Numbered from the stretch's first letter, positions 35,601 through 43,899 are shown. The stretch is DNA of 64,000 nucleotides from Paraflavitalea sp. CAU 1676 (GCF_029223285.1 NZ_JARHUJ010000002.1:496001-560000), one strand, 5' to 3'. Translations and numbers: made by a program. The notes: a model not told the origin generated them from the letters alone.

Positions 35601-37890
35601 AGGCATCAAACCATACAAGATGGTGGCCGGTGATATCGATGGCGATGGCCGCGCCGACCTCGTCGTGGCTAACCGCGGCTCGCATAACTTGTCTATCTAT
35701 AGAAACACCAGCACAGGTGGAAAATTATCCTTTGCTGAAAGGGTGGATGTGATGGCAGGCGACCAACCCTGGGGGCTCGACCTGGGCGATCTCGACGGAG
35801 ATGGTAAACCCGATATCGCAGTAGCTGACCTGGGTGGCGATCAAAACGGAAGAGTGCTTCATATATTCAGGAATACCAGCACCTCCGGAACTATCGCATT
35901 CGATCAGCCGATCGTGTTGCCCACGCTTACCGGACCGTATAATATTGCTATCCGCGATATGAGCCTCGATGGTAAGCCCGACCTGGTGATATCGAACCAC
36001 GTAAGCCGTACCTTCAGCACGTATGATAACCTGAGCACGCCGGGTGCGATCAGTTTTCGCCAGCGTTTCGATGTCTATCTTCCGCCCGGGCACCCCGAAA
36101 TGACCTATATCGGATCGTTTACCGAATTCGGTATCTGGGATATGAACAATGACAATATACCCGATATAGCAGCGGGTAACGGCGGTACCGATCTCATGAT
36201 ATTCTATGGCACCTGGCCTTGGGCACGCCTGGAAGCCAAAGCGCTCGACTGGCATTCATTTGGCGATGGATACCGCGACCTGCTGGCGGCAGATTTCAAC
36301 AACGATGGCCGCACCGACATCGTTACAACCCACAAATGGGGCACGAATAAGGCTACAGGTTGGGATTTGGCAGATCATATCTATTTTGGCCGTGCCAATG
36401 CGGCCGCCGGAGACCTTGATGGCGATGGGAATGTAGAATACATAAAACCGATTGAAGAAAACAATACGGTGATGGTGCACAAAAATGCCAGCGGATCCGG
36501 AGGAGCCCTATACCTGCTCGATGGTGTAAGCTATGGCACCGGCAAAAAGCCCGGCGCTGTTTGCGTGGCCGATTTCAACCAGGATGGAAAACCGGATATG
36601 GCCGTCACCAATTTCGACGACAATACCGTTTCCATACTGCTTAACCAAAACGGCGCAACACCCGAAGCGGCCATCACATCATTTGCACCGGCAACTGGCC
36701 CGCAAAACACCGAAGTGGTGATCACCGGTAACGGATTTACCGGCGTTACCCAAGTGTACTTCGGCGATAAACCGGCAACATCTTTTACAGTAGTGTCATC
36801 AACACAAATAAAAGCAACTGCAGGAGCAGGCGCCACCGGCAATGTGCGTGTAGTGACCGGTACACAGGATCTCGCGCTCGGCTGGTTTGAATTTGTGCCA
36901 CCAGCGCCCACGATCACTTCCTTTACACCCACGACGGCGATCGACTGGGCAACGGTGACCATTACAGGAACCAACTTCATAGATGTCAAAAGCGTTAAGT
37001 TCGGTACAGCCCTTGCCTATACCTTTAAAGTAAATTCCCCCACCAGCATTACGGCCACCGTTTACGGAGGCGCAAGCGGCAATGTTACCGTTACCACAGC
37101 AGGCGGCACAGCTACTGCACCCGGAACATTCACATACATCAATCCGCCCAATATTTATGAAATGAAGCCCAACAGGGCAGCTTCGCTCGATACGGTAATA
37201 TTGAAAGGCGGCTTCCTGACAGGCGTTAAGTCGGTCACTTTCGGAGGTGTTCCCGCCGAATCATTTTTGATCAGGAACCCGGAAGAAATTGCGGCAGTAG
37301 TGGGGGCTGGCGGCAGTGGAACCGTAAAGGTGAGCGGCGATCACGGTATCGATACCCTGCAGTTTTTCACTTACCTCAATACACCAGCCCTCAAATCATT
37401 TACACCTACCAGCGGACCCGTAGGAACAGTTGTCACGATCAGTGGATTCAACCTGCAAAATGTAACAGTGGTAAAGTTTGGCGGTGTAGCGGCGACATTT
37501 ACAATTGTAGACGATAAAACGATCAAGGCAACGGTGCCACTAGGGGGAGACGGAGCGATCAGTATCACCACCACATTCGGGACCGTTTCAATACCAGGTT
37601 ATGCGTTGACGGTAGTCACAGGTATTGGCGATCCTACGACAGGAGAGGAGGGTATTACGCTGTTCCCCAATCCGGCAACCACCCCATCGGTGGCTGTCAA
37701 CCATCCGGCATCGGCATCGCCCGCCATCATTCGCGTGGTAGATTTTACCGGCAAGACCTTAAAAACAATTGCCTGCACAAGGCAGGCAACGCAAACGATC
37801 ATATCAATCGGCCAACTGGCCCGGGGAGTATACAGTATTGTTTGGAGCAACGGTAAGAAAGAATTGTCGAAGACCCTGCTGGTGCCTTAG
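32671..37890 (+). CDS. Giant FG-GAP/IPT-repeat secreted protein with T9SS sorting domain
   Basis: A 1739-residue secreted protein. After an unusually long N-terminal leader with the hydrophobic SILLLLALMLFSCQLIAQ, I count eleven IPT/TIG beta-sandwich repeats (consensus P-ITSFTP-A---ATVTITG-NF) and fourteen FG-GAP/VCBS repeats in two blocks of seven (DLDGDGKPDIAV type, calcium-binding DxDxDG loops), at about residues 145-470 and 985-1320. Order: IPT, FG-GAP block, six IPT, FG-GAP block, four IPT. The end (ITLFPNPATTPS ... GVYSIVWSNGKKELSKTLLV) is a type A T9SS sorting domain. Such proteins are probable surface adhesins or glycan-binding scaffolds stabilised by calcium. It ends 14 nt from the convergent ferredoxin gene. 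Confidence 0.9.
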   Translation: MPNCPTPGRKYHSILLLLALMLFSCQLIAQPLINSLSPLAAPVGATITITGSQFNTVAANNIVYFGTVRASVESAGASSLTVKVPAGASYKPVSVTVNGLTGWSAQSFSTTYSPTADFGPSSLEYHSGTPTGLYCSTIAAADFDGDGSPDLLTGNSFNTAGAASVSVLRNTSTGNTISFAPKLDLTTGALSGAVAVADLDGDGKPDIIAGSVVDQNISVFRNTSTTGNLSFASKVNFAAGDAPQQIAVADFDRDGKPDLAIVHTFSNAVTLLRNTSTTGNCSFTAKADLVTGLVPISVASGDIDGDGKADIAVVSDVGKKIAVFRNTSTTGALSFAAHVEFGAGFSPNAIAIGDVDGDGKSDVLVSDKLTTAFSVFRNTSTSGAVSFATRNDFLSESGRAIALGDLNGDGKPDVVLAGLNAALHQNNSSPGSISFGAAVKPFYEPDLFGATIVDLNGDGKNDFVGTMLSGSKLLIRRNRNNEPYIDSFTPAIAGEGAEVTISGKNLLGTTSVKFGGVEAASFTITNATTIKAIVGKATSGDVEVANPQGSHLRTGFTFTGPPVIQSFTPVNAELNTEVTITGLNFYGTTAVSFGGVPAKYFTIVSATTIKATVDAGASGSIKVVNPWGEHSLAGFGMLPSLYSFKPETAPSGATITITGNYLNSVTGVNFGGTPAASFVKVSDNTITAVIANGASGNAELVNAHGTVAKPGFTYIDPPVITSFTPDKAGNSATVTITGNYFTDASQVWFGNYQAASFTVQSATTITARIGPATSGNIKVVTPGGVAEKAGFTFVQLPTITAYSPNIIGPGVKVTITGTNLDNTTGVLFGETPAASFTTINASTIEAIVGTGSVGYITVKTLGGTATSARTLNFTTYPLINYFTPAAGNVGATVTINGANFSTSAANNTVYFGTLKATISSATANQLVVKVPPGAITQPITVSANNNSFTTEQAFRVTFAGGGAFTPEAFAGRVDFPTGIKPYKMVAGDIDGDGRADLVVANRGSHNLSIYRNTSTGGKLSFAERVDVMAGDQPWGLDLGDLDGDGKPDIAVADLGGDQNGRVLHIFRNTSTSGTIAFDQPIVLPTLTGPYNIAIRDMSLDGKPDLVISNHVSRTFSTYDNLSTPGAISFRQRFDVYLPPGHPEMTYIGSFTEFGIWDMNNDNIPDIAAGNGGTDLMIFYGTWPWARLEAKALDWHSFGDGYRDLLAADFNNDGRTDIVTTHKWGTNKATGWDLADHIYFGRANAAAGDLDGDGNVEYIKPIEENNTVMVHKNASGSGGALYLLDGVSYGTGKKPGAVCVADFNQDGKPDMAVTNFDDNTVSILLNQNGATPEAAITSFAPATGPQNTEVVITGNGFTGVTQVYFGDKPATSFTVVSSTQIKATAGAGATGNVRVVTGTQDLALGWFEFVPPAPTITSFTPTTAIDWATVTITGTNFIDVKSVKFGTALAYTFKVNSPTSITATVYGGASGNVTVTTAGGTATAPGTFTYINPPNIYEMKPNRAASLDTVILKGGFLTGVKSVTFGGVPAESFLIRNPEEIAAVVGAGGSGTVKVSGDHGIDTLQFFTYLNTPALKSFTPTSGPVGTVVTISGFNLQNVTVVKFGGVAATFTIVDDKTIKATVPLGGDGAISITTTFGTVSIPGYALTVVTGIGDPTTGEEGITLFPNPATTPSVAVNHPASASPAIIRVVDFTGKTLKTIACTRQATQTIISIGQLARGVYSIVWSNGKKELSKTLLVP

Positions 37891-37904
37891 CAATAAGGCG
37901 CCGG

Positions 37905-38237
37905 TTAGGCGATCTCCATATCTTCTTCCGCCATCAGTTTAAAGACGGCGCCGCTCATGTGCTCATCCACCCGCAGCTGGCACGCAAGCCTGCTGGTTGG
38001 GGTAGCATCGGGCAGGGTATCGAGCATGTCCAGTTCGGCATCGCTGTGCGAAGCCATATTGTCCATACCTTCCAAAACCTGTACATGGCAGGTGCCGCAC
38101 ATGGCCATGCCACCACAGGTAGCCAGCACATTGTATTCATTGGCTTTGAGGATCTCCATCAGGTTCAACCCCATGTCTTCCGGTACTTCCAGTACCTTTT
38201 CTTCACCAACCTTGTTGAGTACGGTAATGTTGATCAT
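37905..38237 (-). CDS. Adrenodoxin-type 2Fe-2S ferredoxin
   Basis: A 110-residue soluble electron carrier. The cluster ligands Cys41, Cys47, Cys50 and Cys86 follow the C-x5-C-x2-C-x35-C pattern of vertebrate-type [2Fe-2S] ferredoxins (TCGGMAMCGTCHV, LACQL). The acidic stretch (SDAELDMLDTLPDAT) is typical for contact with a reductase. It lies 15 nt downstream of a ferredoxin reductase gene on the same strand, so the two very likely form one electron-transfer chain. Physiological partners may include Fe-S assembly or an oxygenase encoded elsewhere. Confidence 0.94.
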   Translation of the reverse strand: MINITVLNKVGEEKVLEVPEDMGLNLMEILKANEYNVLATCGGMAMCGTCHVQVLEGMDNMASHSDAELDMLDTLPDATPTSRLACQLRVDEHMSGAVFKLMAEEDMEIA

Positions 38238-38252
38238 AATTTTCCTTTCTGA

Positions 38253-39257
38253 TTAAAATGCGTTCACCCCGTTTACAGTCGTATACTTAAAGCTCAAACG
38301 CTGGTTGGGATAAACGTGCTTGAAAGCGCTTTGCGCCATCAGGGCCGATTCATGAAAACCACACAGGATAAGCTTCAGCTTACCGGGATAAGTATTGATG
38401 TCGCCAATGGCATAAATACCTTCTACATTGGTAGAGTAGTCGAATGTATTTACACTGATGGCCGATTTGTCGATGTTGAGTCCCCAGTCGGCAATAGGTC
38501 CCAGTTTGGGGCTCAGGCCGAATAAGGGAATAAGGTAGTCTGTACTCATCGTAGTGATCGCCTTATCAGCGCCCTCGATATGCACTTCATTGAGTTTACC
38601 ATTGCCGCCGATCTTCACGATGTTCGATTTCAGCACCAGGTTGATCTTGCCGGCTTCTGCCAGGTGAAATACTTTCTCCGCAGAATCGGGTGCACCACGG
38701 AATGTTTCACCACGGTGAACAAGTGTTACCGATTTAGCAACGTTAGAAAGGTAGATCGTCCAGTCGAGGGCAGAGTCGCCGCCACCGGCTAATACGATAT
38801 CCTTATCGCGGAAGAGTTCGGGGTCTTTAACCATATAGGTTACGCCCTTGCCTTCAAACTGCTCGAGTTGCTCGATTGCAGGTTTGCGGGGCTCAAAGCA
38901 ACCTAAGCCACCGGCAATCGAGATCACTTTACAGTGGATCTTAGTACCGTCGGAAGTAGAAACGATAAACGATTTGTCTTCCTGGCGCTCGATGGTCTCC
39001 ACGCGCTCGCCGAGGCTGAAAGTGGGCGCAAAAGGCTCTATCTGCTTCATCAGATTATCGACGAGCTCCTGGGCTTTGATCTCCGGGGCACCCGGAATAT
39101 CATAGATCGGTTTTAGAGGGTAGATCTCGGAAAGCTGACCGCCCACCTGGGGCAAAGCGTCCACGAGATGGCATCTCATCTTCAATAAACCTGCTTCAAA
39201 AACAGAGAACAAACCTACAGGGCCGGCGCCAATAATACAGATATCAGTAGTAATCAT
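38253..39257 (-). CDS. Ferredoxin--NADP+ reductase, thioredoxin-reductase-like type
   Basis: A flavoenzyme of 334 residues moving electrons between NADPH and ferredoxin. FAD-binding Rossmann motif GAGPVG at 10-15; NAD(P)-binding motif GGGDSA near 160, followed by VTLVHRGETFRGA; C-terminal FAD contact GIYAIGDINTYPGKLKLILCGFHE. It lacks the redox CxxC of true thioredoxin reductases, which marks the YumC-type FNR family. The next gene in the operon encodes its likely ferredoxin partner. Confidence 0.93.
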   Translation of the reverse strand: MITTDICIIGAGPVGLFSVFEAGLLKMRCHLVDALPQVGGQLSEIYPLKPIYDIPGAPEIKAQELVDNLMKQIEPFAPTFSLGERVETIERQEDKSFIVSTSDGTKIHCKVISIAGGLGCFEPRKPAIEQLEQFEGKGVTYMVKDPELFRDKDIVLAGGGDSALDWTIYLSNVAKSVTLVHRGETFRGAPDSAEKVFHLAEAGKINLVLKSNIVKIGGNGKLNEVHIEGADKAITTMSTDYLIPLFGLSPKLGPIADWGLNIDKSAISVNTFDYSTNVEGIYAIGDINTYPGKLKLILCGFHESALMAQSAFKHVYPNQRLSFKYTTVNGVNAF

Positions 39258-39531
39258 TATGTATAATGCTTCTAAAATTTAACGAAATGCGAACCTTGAT
39301 CACCAAAGCTCACCGCAAGCACTCGTTGTAAAAATCCTGGTTAAACCTTTTTAACCGGGTGCAAAATTACGACGCAGATACTTCATTATCAACCCAATTT
39401 GGAAATCCTGTTTACGCAATCAGAAAAAACACCTGAACCGCTGCGTCGCAAACCTCCATAATAACATCTCCCGGAGCAGTTAGTTCGCTGATTGCCAAAC
39501 GCTTTACACGCAGGTGACAGAGTTACCACCC
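39258..39531. other. Intergenic region upstream of the ferredoxin reductase gene
   Basis: No gene seen. It must hold the promoter of the minus-strand reductase-ferredoxin operon, but I see no clear consensus box. With the terminator at 39532 and the trailer to 39681, the full gap between genes is 424 bp; the trailer also shows no gene. Confidence 0.5.
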
Positions 39532-39578
39532 GTGAAAAAAGCTTTAAGTGTACTCACTTAAAGCTTTCACAATTTTTT
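39532..39578. terminator. Bidirectional intrinsic terminator
   Basis: A perfect 13-bp core stem (AAAGCTTTAAGTG / CACTTAAAGCTTT) with a TACT loop, extended by GTGAA/TTCAC across a 3-nt bulge. A T7 run follows on the plus side and a T6 run on the minus side. It most likely ends the minus-strand gene at 39682, about 100 nt downstream of its stop. Confidence 0.85.
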
Positions 39579-39681
39579 TCCGGAGGCTTCTTGCCGTCTT
39601 TTACTTGCGACGGCTGTGCTACCCTTACGAAGGCCCGGCGTTGATCGCTTCCAAAGAACGTCAATATCCGAACGCCCTGTT

Positions 39682-40383
39682 TTATTCCTGGTCGATGAAA
39701 GTAATAATGTCCTTTGCTTTTTTGACAGCCGCCTCATAGGCCCTGATGTTGACCTGGAAATTTTGAGAGGCCAGCATCAGCAGGGAGCGCATCCTGCGGG
39801 TCGACGCAAAGGCGGTGAGTGAAGTGGCGTCGTTGCGATCGATGGCCAGGTCGATGATCTTGACCTGCACCGAGTTCACATAGTTTTCGCCATAGTTGAT
39901 ATCGGGAATGTTTTGCTGATAATACTCCAGGATAGTTTGCTTCAGGTGCTCGTCTTCGATGCTGCCGATCTTGCCGCTCGATTTGAAACCTTCATAGCGG
40001 CCGACGGCCGGACGGGTAACCGGTATTTCAAACACGAGGTTGCGCGATATGATGCTGTCGTTGAAAGGGCCAGCATGCGACGGGCCTTCGATGCGGAGGA
40101 TGGATTGAAAGTTGTTGTCCAGCCCGCCAATGATGCCTTTCTGCTTTTCCAATAAGGCGATGTCTTTGGCAAGGTCTTCCTTGAGTCCTGTCAAAAAGGC
40201 TTTTACCTCCTGCTGCTCATGGCGGTGTTCGGACCAGCCATGGAACCAGATAGAAAGCGAAACGGCAAATACGATAATACAAATTTCAATGAGGATCTCT
40301 TTTGCCTTCTCGGTGAAGGTGTGACTGGATGATTTCATGGTGTGAAAGATCTTGCGGCCGTGTTTAGTTAATTCTTCCTGCAT
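39682..40383 (-). CDS. Single-pass membrane protein of unknown function (DUF6090-like)
   Basis: A 233-residue protein with a short cytoplasmic start, one transmembrane helix (about 30-48, ILIEICIIVFAVSLSIWF) and a predominantly helical rest. The run WSEHRHEQQEVKAFLTGLKEDLAKDI directly after the helix is the hallmark of the Bacteroidota family I know as DUF6090, whose function is unknown. Later, GRYEGFKSSGKIGSIEDEHLKQTILEYY is also typical. The family name is from memory. The gene is alone between a terminator and a lipoprotein gene on the same strand, 127 nt away. Confidence 0.75.
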   Translation of the reverse strand: MQEELTKHGRKIFHTMKSSSHTFTEKAKEILIEICIIVFAVSLSIWFHGWSEHRHEQQEVKAFLTGLKEDLAKDIALLEKQKGIIGGLDNNFQSILRIEGPSHAGPFNDSIISRNLVFEIPVTRPAVGRYEGFKSSGKIGSIEDEHLKQTILEYYQQNIPDINYGENYVNSVQVKIIDLAIDRNDATSLTAFASTRRMRSLLMLASQNFQVNIRAYEAAVKKAKDIITFIDQE

Positions 40384-40510
40384 AAACTATTGTTACCGGC
40401 GATGCGCCGGTGGGCGACTAAAATAGGAAAAATTACCAATTGCACAACACATGCAATCATTGCACCCATCCAAACACCTGCTTGCAAAACCACAAGTAAA
40501 GTACAGTGGC

Positions 40511-41167
40511 TTATTTCTTCAGCAACCCATCCTTCACCAATTGCTCCACGAGTTTTTTGGGATAATCCCGCACGAAGTTGTCGATGCTGCCCGGATTCAC
40601 CGTCTCTGACTGGGCACTCCACAACAGCTTCTCATTGCTGGCATCATACAGGTTGGTTTCCATGAAATAGGTTTTATCGGTGGTATAATAACCCGGGTCC
40701 CACAGGTTGGGATACCAATAGTTGTAGTAAGTGTACAGACCGCCATACCAGCGGTAATTGGGGTAGGGGGCGTAATAGCGGTTATTACCCGGCACATACC
40801 GTGTTTCACTTTCCTTGTTGATCAGTGAAACGGTGAGCACCGCATCCACTCCGGTTTGTTTGATCTTGTCGAGCACTTCTTCGCGGGGAGGCAGCTTTTC
40901 ATAAAAAGTGGGCGCAAAGAACTCCGTGCTTTTAACCACCTTGATATTGCGCATGGCAGCCTGCGCGGCCAGGGCATTTTCCAGTTTGGTGCGCACTTCC
41001 ATATTTCGGCTCAGGGAAGCAATGAAAACGCTGGCGTTTTCTTCGACATGTCCCTTGATATCCGGGTCGATCCAGGAACCTGTAATACGCGTGTTGGAGC
41101 CGCAGGACAATACAACAACGAAGAAAGCGGTGAGAAGGACCGCAGGTAGAGATCGTTTCATAAGCAT
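40511..41167 (-). CDS. Lipoprotein of unknown function (DUF4136-like)
   Basis: A 218-residue lipoprotein: signal peptide with VVLSC lipobox, Cys22. The mature part begins NTRITGSWIDPDIKG, then shows alternating strand and helix segments (ASVFIASLSRNMEVRTKLENAL, VDAVLTVSLINKE), an unusual Tyr/Pro/Trp-rich loop at about 130-160 (11 Tyr in some 35 residues), and a C-terminal helix KKLVEQLVKDGLL. The fold pattern resembles the DUF4136 periplasmic lipoproteins, but the match is loose. No enzyme motif was seen. An in-frame Met at residue 3 is an alternative start. Confidence 0.75.
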   Translation of the reverse strand: MLMKRSLPAVLLTAFFVVVLSCGSNTRITGSWIDPDIKGHVEENASVFIASLSRNMEVRTKLENALAAQAAMRNIKVVKSTEFFAPTFYEKLPPREEVLDKIKQTGVDAVLTVSLINKESETRYVPGNNRYYAPYPNYRWYGGLYTYYNYWYPNLWDPGYYTTDKTYFMETNLYDASNEKLLWSAQSETVNPGSIDNFVRDYPKKLVEQLVKDGLLKK

Positions 41168-41491
41168 ATAGCCTGGTTTGATGAAGAATACAGCTGATCG
41201 TTTCCGCTGCCGGAAACCTACGGTGTAAGAAGAAAGGGGAGGTAATAGCCGGGCGTCGCTGCCGGTTAACTCGCTAATTATGTGGCGCTAAACAAATATA
41301 CATAAACAAAATGTAAAGGTAATTGTGGGTGGTGATCGCTTTTGTAAAAAGCAACCAGAGGCGCCTCATGACGACTGCAGCGGCCTGCATCCGAACAGCA
41401 GTTTCCCTCTCTTTGCAAAGAAAATGGGCGTGGGTGAAACTTTTTGAGGCCGGGTTCCGTACATATACAGCATCTGATTACTTTATCACTT
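41168..41491. other. Divergent intergenic region: lipoprotein gene and ECF sigma gene
   Basis: A 324-bp gap carrying promoters for both flanking genes. The part at 41275-41325 is AT-rich. No clear promoter or operator is visible, and no gene. Confidence 0.5.
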
Positions 41492-42034
41492 TTGAAAGGC
41501 GCACCCACATATACGGAACAGGAACTGGTTGGTTTGCTAAAGCAACGTACACAAAAGGCTTTCAGCTATCTGTACGATCATTATGCACCTACGTTAAACG
41601 GCATCATCCTGGGTATTATCCAGGATCATGAAGTGGCCGGTGATGTATTACAGGAAGTGTTTGTGAAAATATGGCGGCAGATCGAGCAGTATGATGCAGC
41701 CAAGGGGCGGCTGTTCACCTGGATGTACAATATAGCCCGCACTACCTCGATCGATATGCTGCGCAGCCGCGACTGGAAGAATAGCCACCGCAATCATTCG
41801 CTCACAGAAGATCATGCGGAATTGCCCGATCGGCGAACGAACTACGGGGAAGAACTGGGCCTTCGGAGAATCATTCAAACATTAAAAGACGATCATAAAA
41901 TATTGGTGGAGCTTTCCTATTTTCAGGGGTATACCCAGGAGGAGATTGCGGGCATGTTGAACATACCGTTGGGCACAGTGAAGACGAGGATACGCGCAGC
42001 CATTGTTCTATTAAGACAACAGGTTAAATTGTAA
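41492..42034 (+). CDS. ECF-type RNA polymerase sigma factor (SigK/RskA-linked type)
   Basis: An alternative sigma factor. No in-frame ATG exists before the conserved region, so a non-ATG start is needed. I favour the TTG at 41492 (180 residues, starting KGAPTYTEQELVGLLKQ); a TTG at 41444 would add 16 residues. Region 2 is AFSYLYDHYAPTLNGI ... DVLQEVFVKIWRQIEQYD ... RLFTWMYNIARTTSIDMLRSR; region 4 is LVELSYFQGYTQEEIAGML with the recognition helix PLGTVKTRIRAAI. Its stop is one base from the GTG of the anti-sigma gene, so the pair is translationally coupled. Confidence 0.9.
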   Translation: MKGAPTYTEQELVGLLKQRTQKAFSYLYDHYAPTLNGIILGIIQDHEVAGDVLQEVFVKIWRQIEQYDAAKGRLFTWMYNIARTTSIDMLRSRDWKNSHRNHSLTEDHAELPDRRTNYGEELGLRRIIQTLKDDHKILVELSYFQGYTQEEIAGMLNIPLGTVKTRIRAAIVLLRQQVKL

Positions 42035-42035
42035 A

Positions 42036-42851
42036 GTGGATATTCAGGCATACATACAAAGCGGAGTCATTGAAAGCTATGTGTTGGGCATAGCCAATGA
42101 ACAGGAGGTGGCCGAGCTGCAAAGGTTGCAGCACGAGTACCCCGATATCGCCGCCGCTGTGGCCAAATGTGAAGCCTGGCTTTCGCAAACGCTGCCCTCC
42201 TTTGCAGAACCGGTAGCGCCTCCCGACAAAGAAAAAATATGGGCGGCCCTCCAGGAACCTGCGGCAGTCATAAACAAAGGCGCCCGCGAGATACCTATGC
42301 AGCCCGCTGGCGCAAAAAGGGTAGCAATGCCAGCACGTTATGTAGCCGCAGCCTCCGTGGTGCTTTTACTCGCCAGTGCAGCCTTCAATATCTACTTGTA
42401 TGGAAAATACACGAAGGCCAACCAGGAATACCTGGGCCTGCTAAACGAACGCACCAACCTCTTATCGGATAATAAGATCTATCAAACGAAGCTGAGCACG
42501 CTGCAGGAGAATATGCAGCTCATGACCGCCCCCGAAATGCTGAAGGTAACCATGCCGGGCATAGCCGGTAAGGAGCAAAGCCTTGCTACCGTTTACTGGA
42601 ATACCAGCAACAAAAAGGTATACCTCATGGTCAATAACCTGCCTGCCGCGCCTGCGGGTAAGCAGTATCAATTATGGGCACTCGTAGATGGCAAACCCAT
42701 CGATGCCGGTATGCTCGAAGATTGCAAAAACCTCTGCCCTTTAAAAACCATTGAAAGGGCTGAGGCATTCGCCATCACCCTCGAAAAAGAAGGCGGCAGC
42801 CCCATACCCGATCTTTCACAACTCTTTGTGATGGGCAAAGTACAATCCTAA
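42036..42851 (+). CDS. Anti-sigma factor, RskA family
   Basis: A membrane-anchored inhibitor of the sigma factor encoded immediately upstream, 271 residues from a GTG at 42036. The N-terminal cytoplasmic sigma-binding part opens IQSGVIESYVLGIANEQEVAEL, the usual anti-sigma start in this group. One transmembrane helix spans about 103-121 (YVAAASVVLLLASAAFNIYLY), followed by a short coiled coil and the C-terminal extracytoplasmic RskA domain (YWNTSNKKVYLMVNNLPAAPAGKQYQLWALVDGKP). Family knowledge: signal-triggered proteolysis frees the sigma factor. It has no zinc-binding HxxxCxxC motif. Confidence 0.9.
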   Translation: MDIQAYIQSGVIESYVLGIANEQEVAELQRLQHEYPDIAAAVAKCEAWLSQTLPSFAEPVAPPDKEKIWAALQEPAAVINKGAREIPMQPAGAKRVAMPARYVAAASVVLLLASAAFNIYLYGKYTKANQEYLGLLNERTNLLSDNKIYQTKLSTLQENMQLMTAPEMLKVTMPGIAGKEQSLATVYWNTSNKKVYLMVNNLPAAPAGKQYQLWALVDGKPIDAGMLEDCKNLCPLKTIERAEAFAITLEKEGGSPIPDLSQLFVMGKVQS

Positions 42852-43022
42852 AAGTCTGGCTCTAAAAACTTCCCGGTTTAAAACTTTCGCGGCTACACAC
42901 ATCGTATATATAATACACCACACAACTACAATTCGTACATAAAGCAGGTTATGATCATTGCAAGGCTTCTTGCAATTCGATACACCGCTACATCATCATT
43001 TTTCATATTAAATCATCAAACA

Positions 43023-43436
43023 ATGAAAAGGACAATTCGCCTGATGGCTATTGGCATGCCTCTACTTTTAGCATCGTACACTGGTTTGCAGGCTGCCGCT
43101 ACAACAACGCCCGCAATTACATACACCATTACGGTGGGTGATTGGATGAAATCGACTACCGGAACCTGGCCCGGCATGAAAGACGGGGCTACCTATTGGT
43201 ATAAGCTCGATAAAAAGGGCGGACTGTGGTGGAGCACCGACGGTAAGAAATGGGCTGCCGTGAAAGAAGGAGCCTGGGCCGATAAGGATGGTAAATGGCT
43301 CAAGATTCACGACAAGAAACTCGTGTGGAGCACAGATGGCAACACCTGGGCAGAAGTGCCGGAATGGAAATGGCTGGGATCGGATGGTAAATGGTACAAG
43401 TTCGATAGCAATTGGACATTGTGGGTGAATGGATAA
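43023..43436 (+). CDS. Secreted tryptophan-rich repeat protein, function unknown
   Basis: A 137-residue exported protein; I chose the ATG at 43023 because it gives a clean signal peptide (1-25, ending LQAA). The mature ~112 residues contain 15 Trp. They form about two and a half repeats of some 33 residues: LWWSTDGKKWAAVKEGAW-ADKDGKWLKI and LVWSTDGNTWAEVPEWKW-LGSDGKWYKF, preceded by a partial unit with TGTWPGMKDGATYWYKL. The DGKW/aromatic spacing recalls choline-binding or cell-wall-binding repeats, but I know no family with this exact motif. It lies 171 nt downstream of an ECF sigma/anti-sigma pair and ends at a strong terminator. Confidence 0.85.
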   Translation: MKRTIRLMAIGMPLLLASYTGLQAAATTTPAITYTITVGDWMKSTTGTWPGMKDGATYWYKLDKKGGLWWSTDGKKWAAVKEGAWADKDGKWLKIHDKKLVWSTDGNTWAEVPEWKWLGSDGKWYKFDSNWTLWVNG

Positions 43437-43469
43437 GGGATCCTTATGAGACCGTTCCCTTGTCAACAG

Positions 43470-43500
43470 CCCGTTAGGCAAACGCTTAACGGGTTTTTTA
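43470..43500 (+). terminator. Intrinsic terminator after the Trp-rich gene
   Basis: Stem CCCGTTAGGC / GCTTAACGGG, 10 bp with one G-U pair and an AAAC loop, followed by T6. It ends 34 nt after the stop codon. Confidence 0.85.
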
Positions 43501-43647
43501 TTGCCACCCAACATCAATAGGAAAAGCGCCCCGTTGAAAGAGCGCTACCCTCTATTCGCCATTGTGTAATCTGCCCGTTCACGGTACACCGCTCAGTGAT
43601 AAGGATTGGTCAATGGTACAAACCGGTAAAAGTCTTACAGCAAGGAG

Positions 43648-43899
43648 TCAGGAAAAATCCTTGTCGAATAGTTTTATGATCAAACTGCAGGGAACGTCCA
43701 GCAGCTGGCTCATTTGTTTAATATCCTTATAGCGGAGATCGATGGGATTGGCAATAATATCGTCGATCCGGCTGGTATTTTTTCTTAATGCCCTTGCCAG
43801 GGTTGATTTGGGAAGTGTATCGAAGATCTGTGCAAACTCTGTTATGCTGCCAGTTCGGATAAGGTCTCTGATGGCTTTGTAACGTACATCCTTATGCAT
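43648..43899 (-). CDS. Small helical protein, possible DNA-binding regulator
   Basis: An 83-residue protein from the ATG at 43899; a longer in-frame start at 43977 would run through the inverted repeats and is less likely. It is almost all helical: KAIRDLIRTGSITEFAQIFDTL, then PKSTLARALRKNTSRIDDIIANP, then YKDIKQMSQLLDVPCSLIIKLF. The second and third parts could form a Cro/XRE-like helix-turn-helix (the pattern I-D-I---L-VP-S-I--L recalls XRE ends). Two 6-3-6 inverted repeats just upstream would fit autoregulation. Function is unproven. Confidence 0.6.
   Translation of the reverse strand: MHKDVRYKAIRDLIRTGSITEFAQIFDTLPKSTLARALRKNTSRIDDIIANPIDLRYKDIKQMSQLLDVPCSLIIKLFDKDFS

Noticed and set aside
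32671-37890. CRISPR-like or mobile tandem repeats
   Set aside because: The repeated DNA comes from protein repeats (FG-GAP and IPT) with diverged codons.
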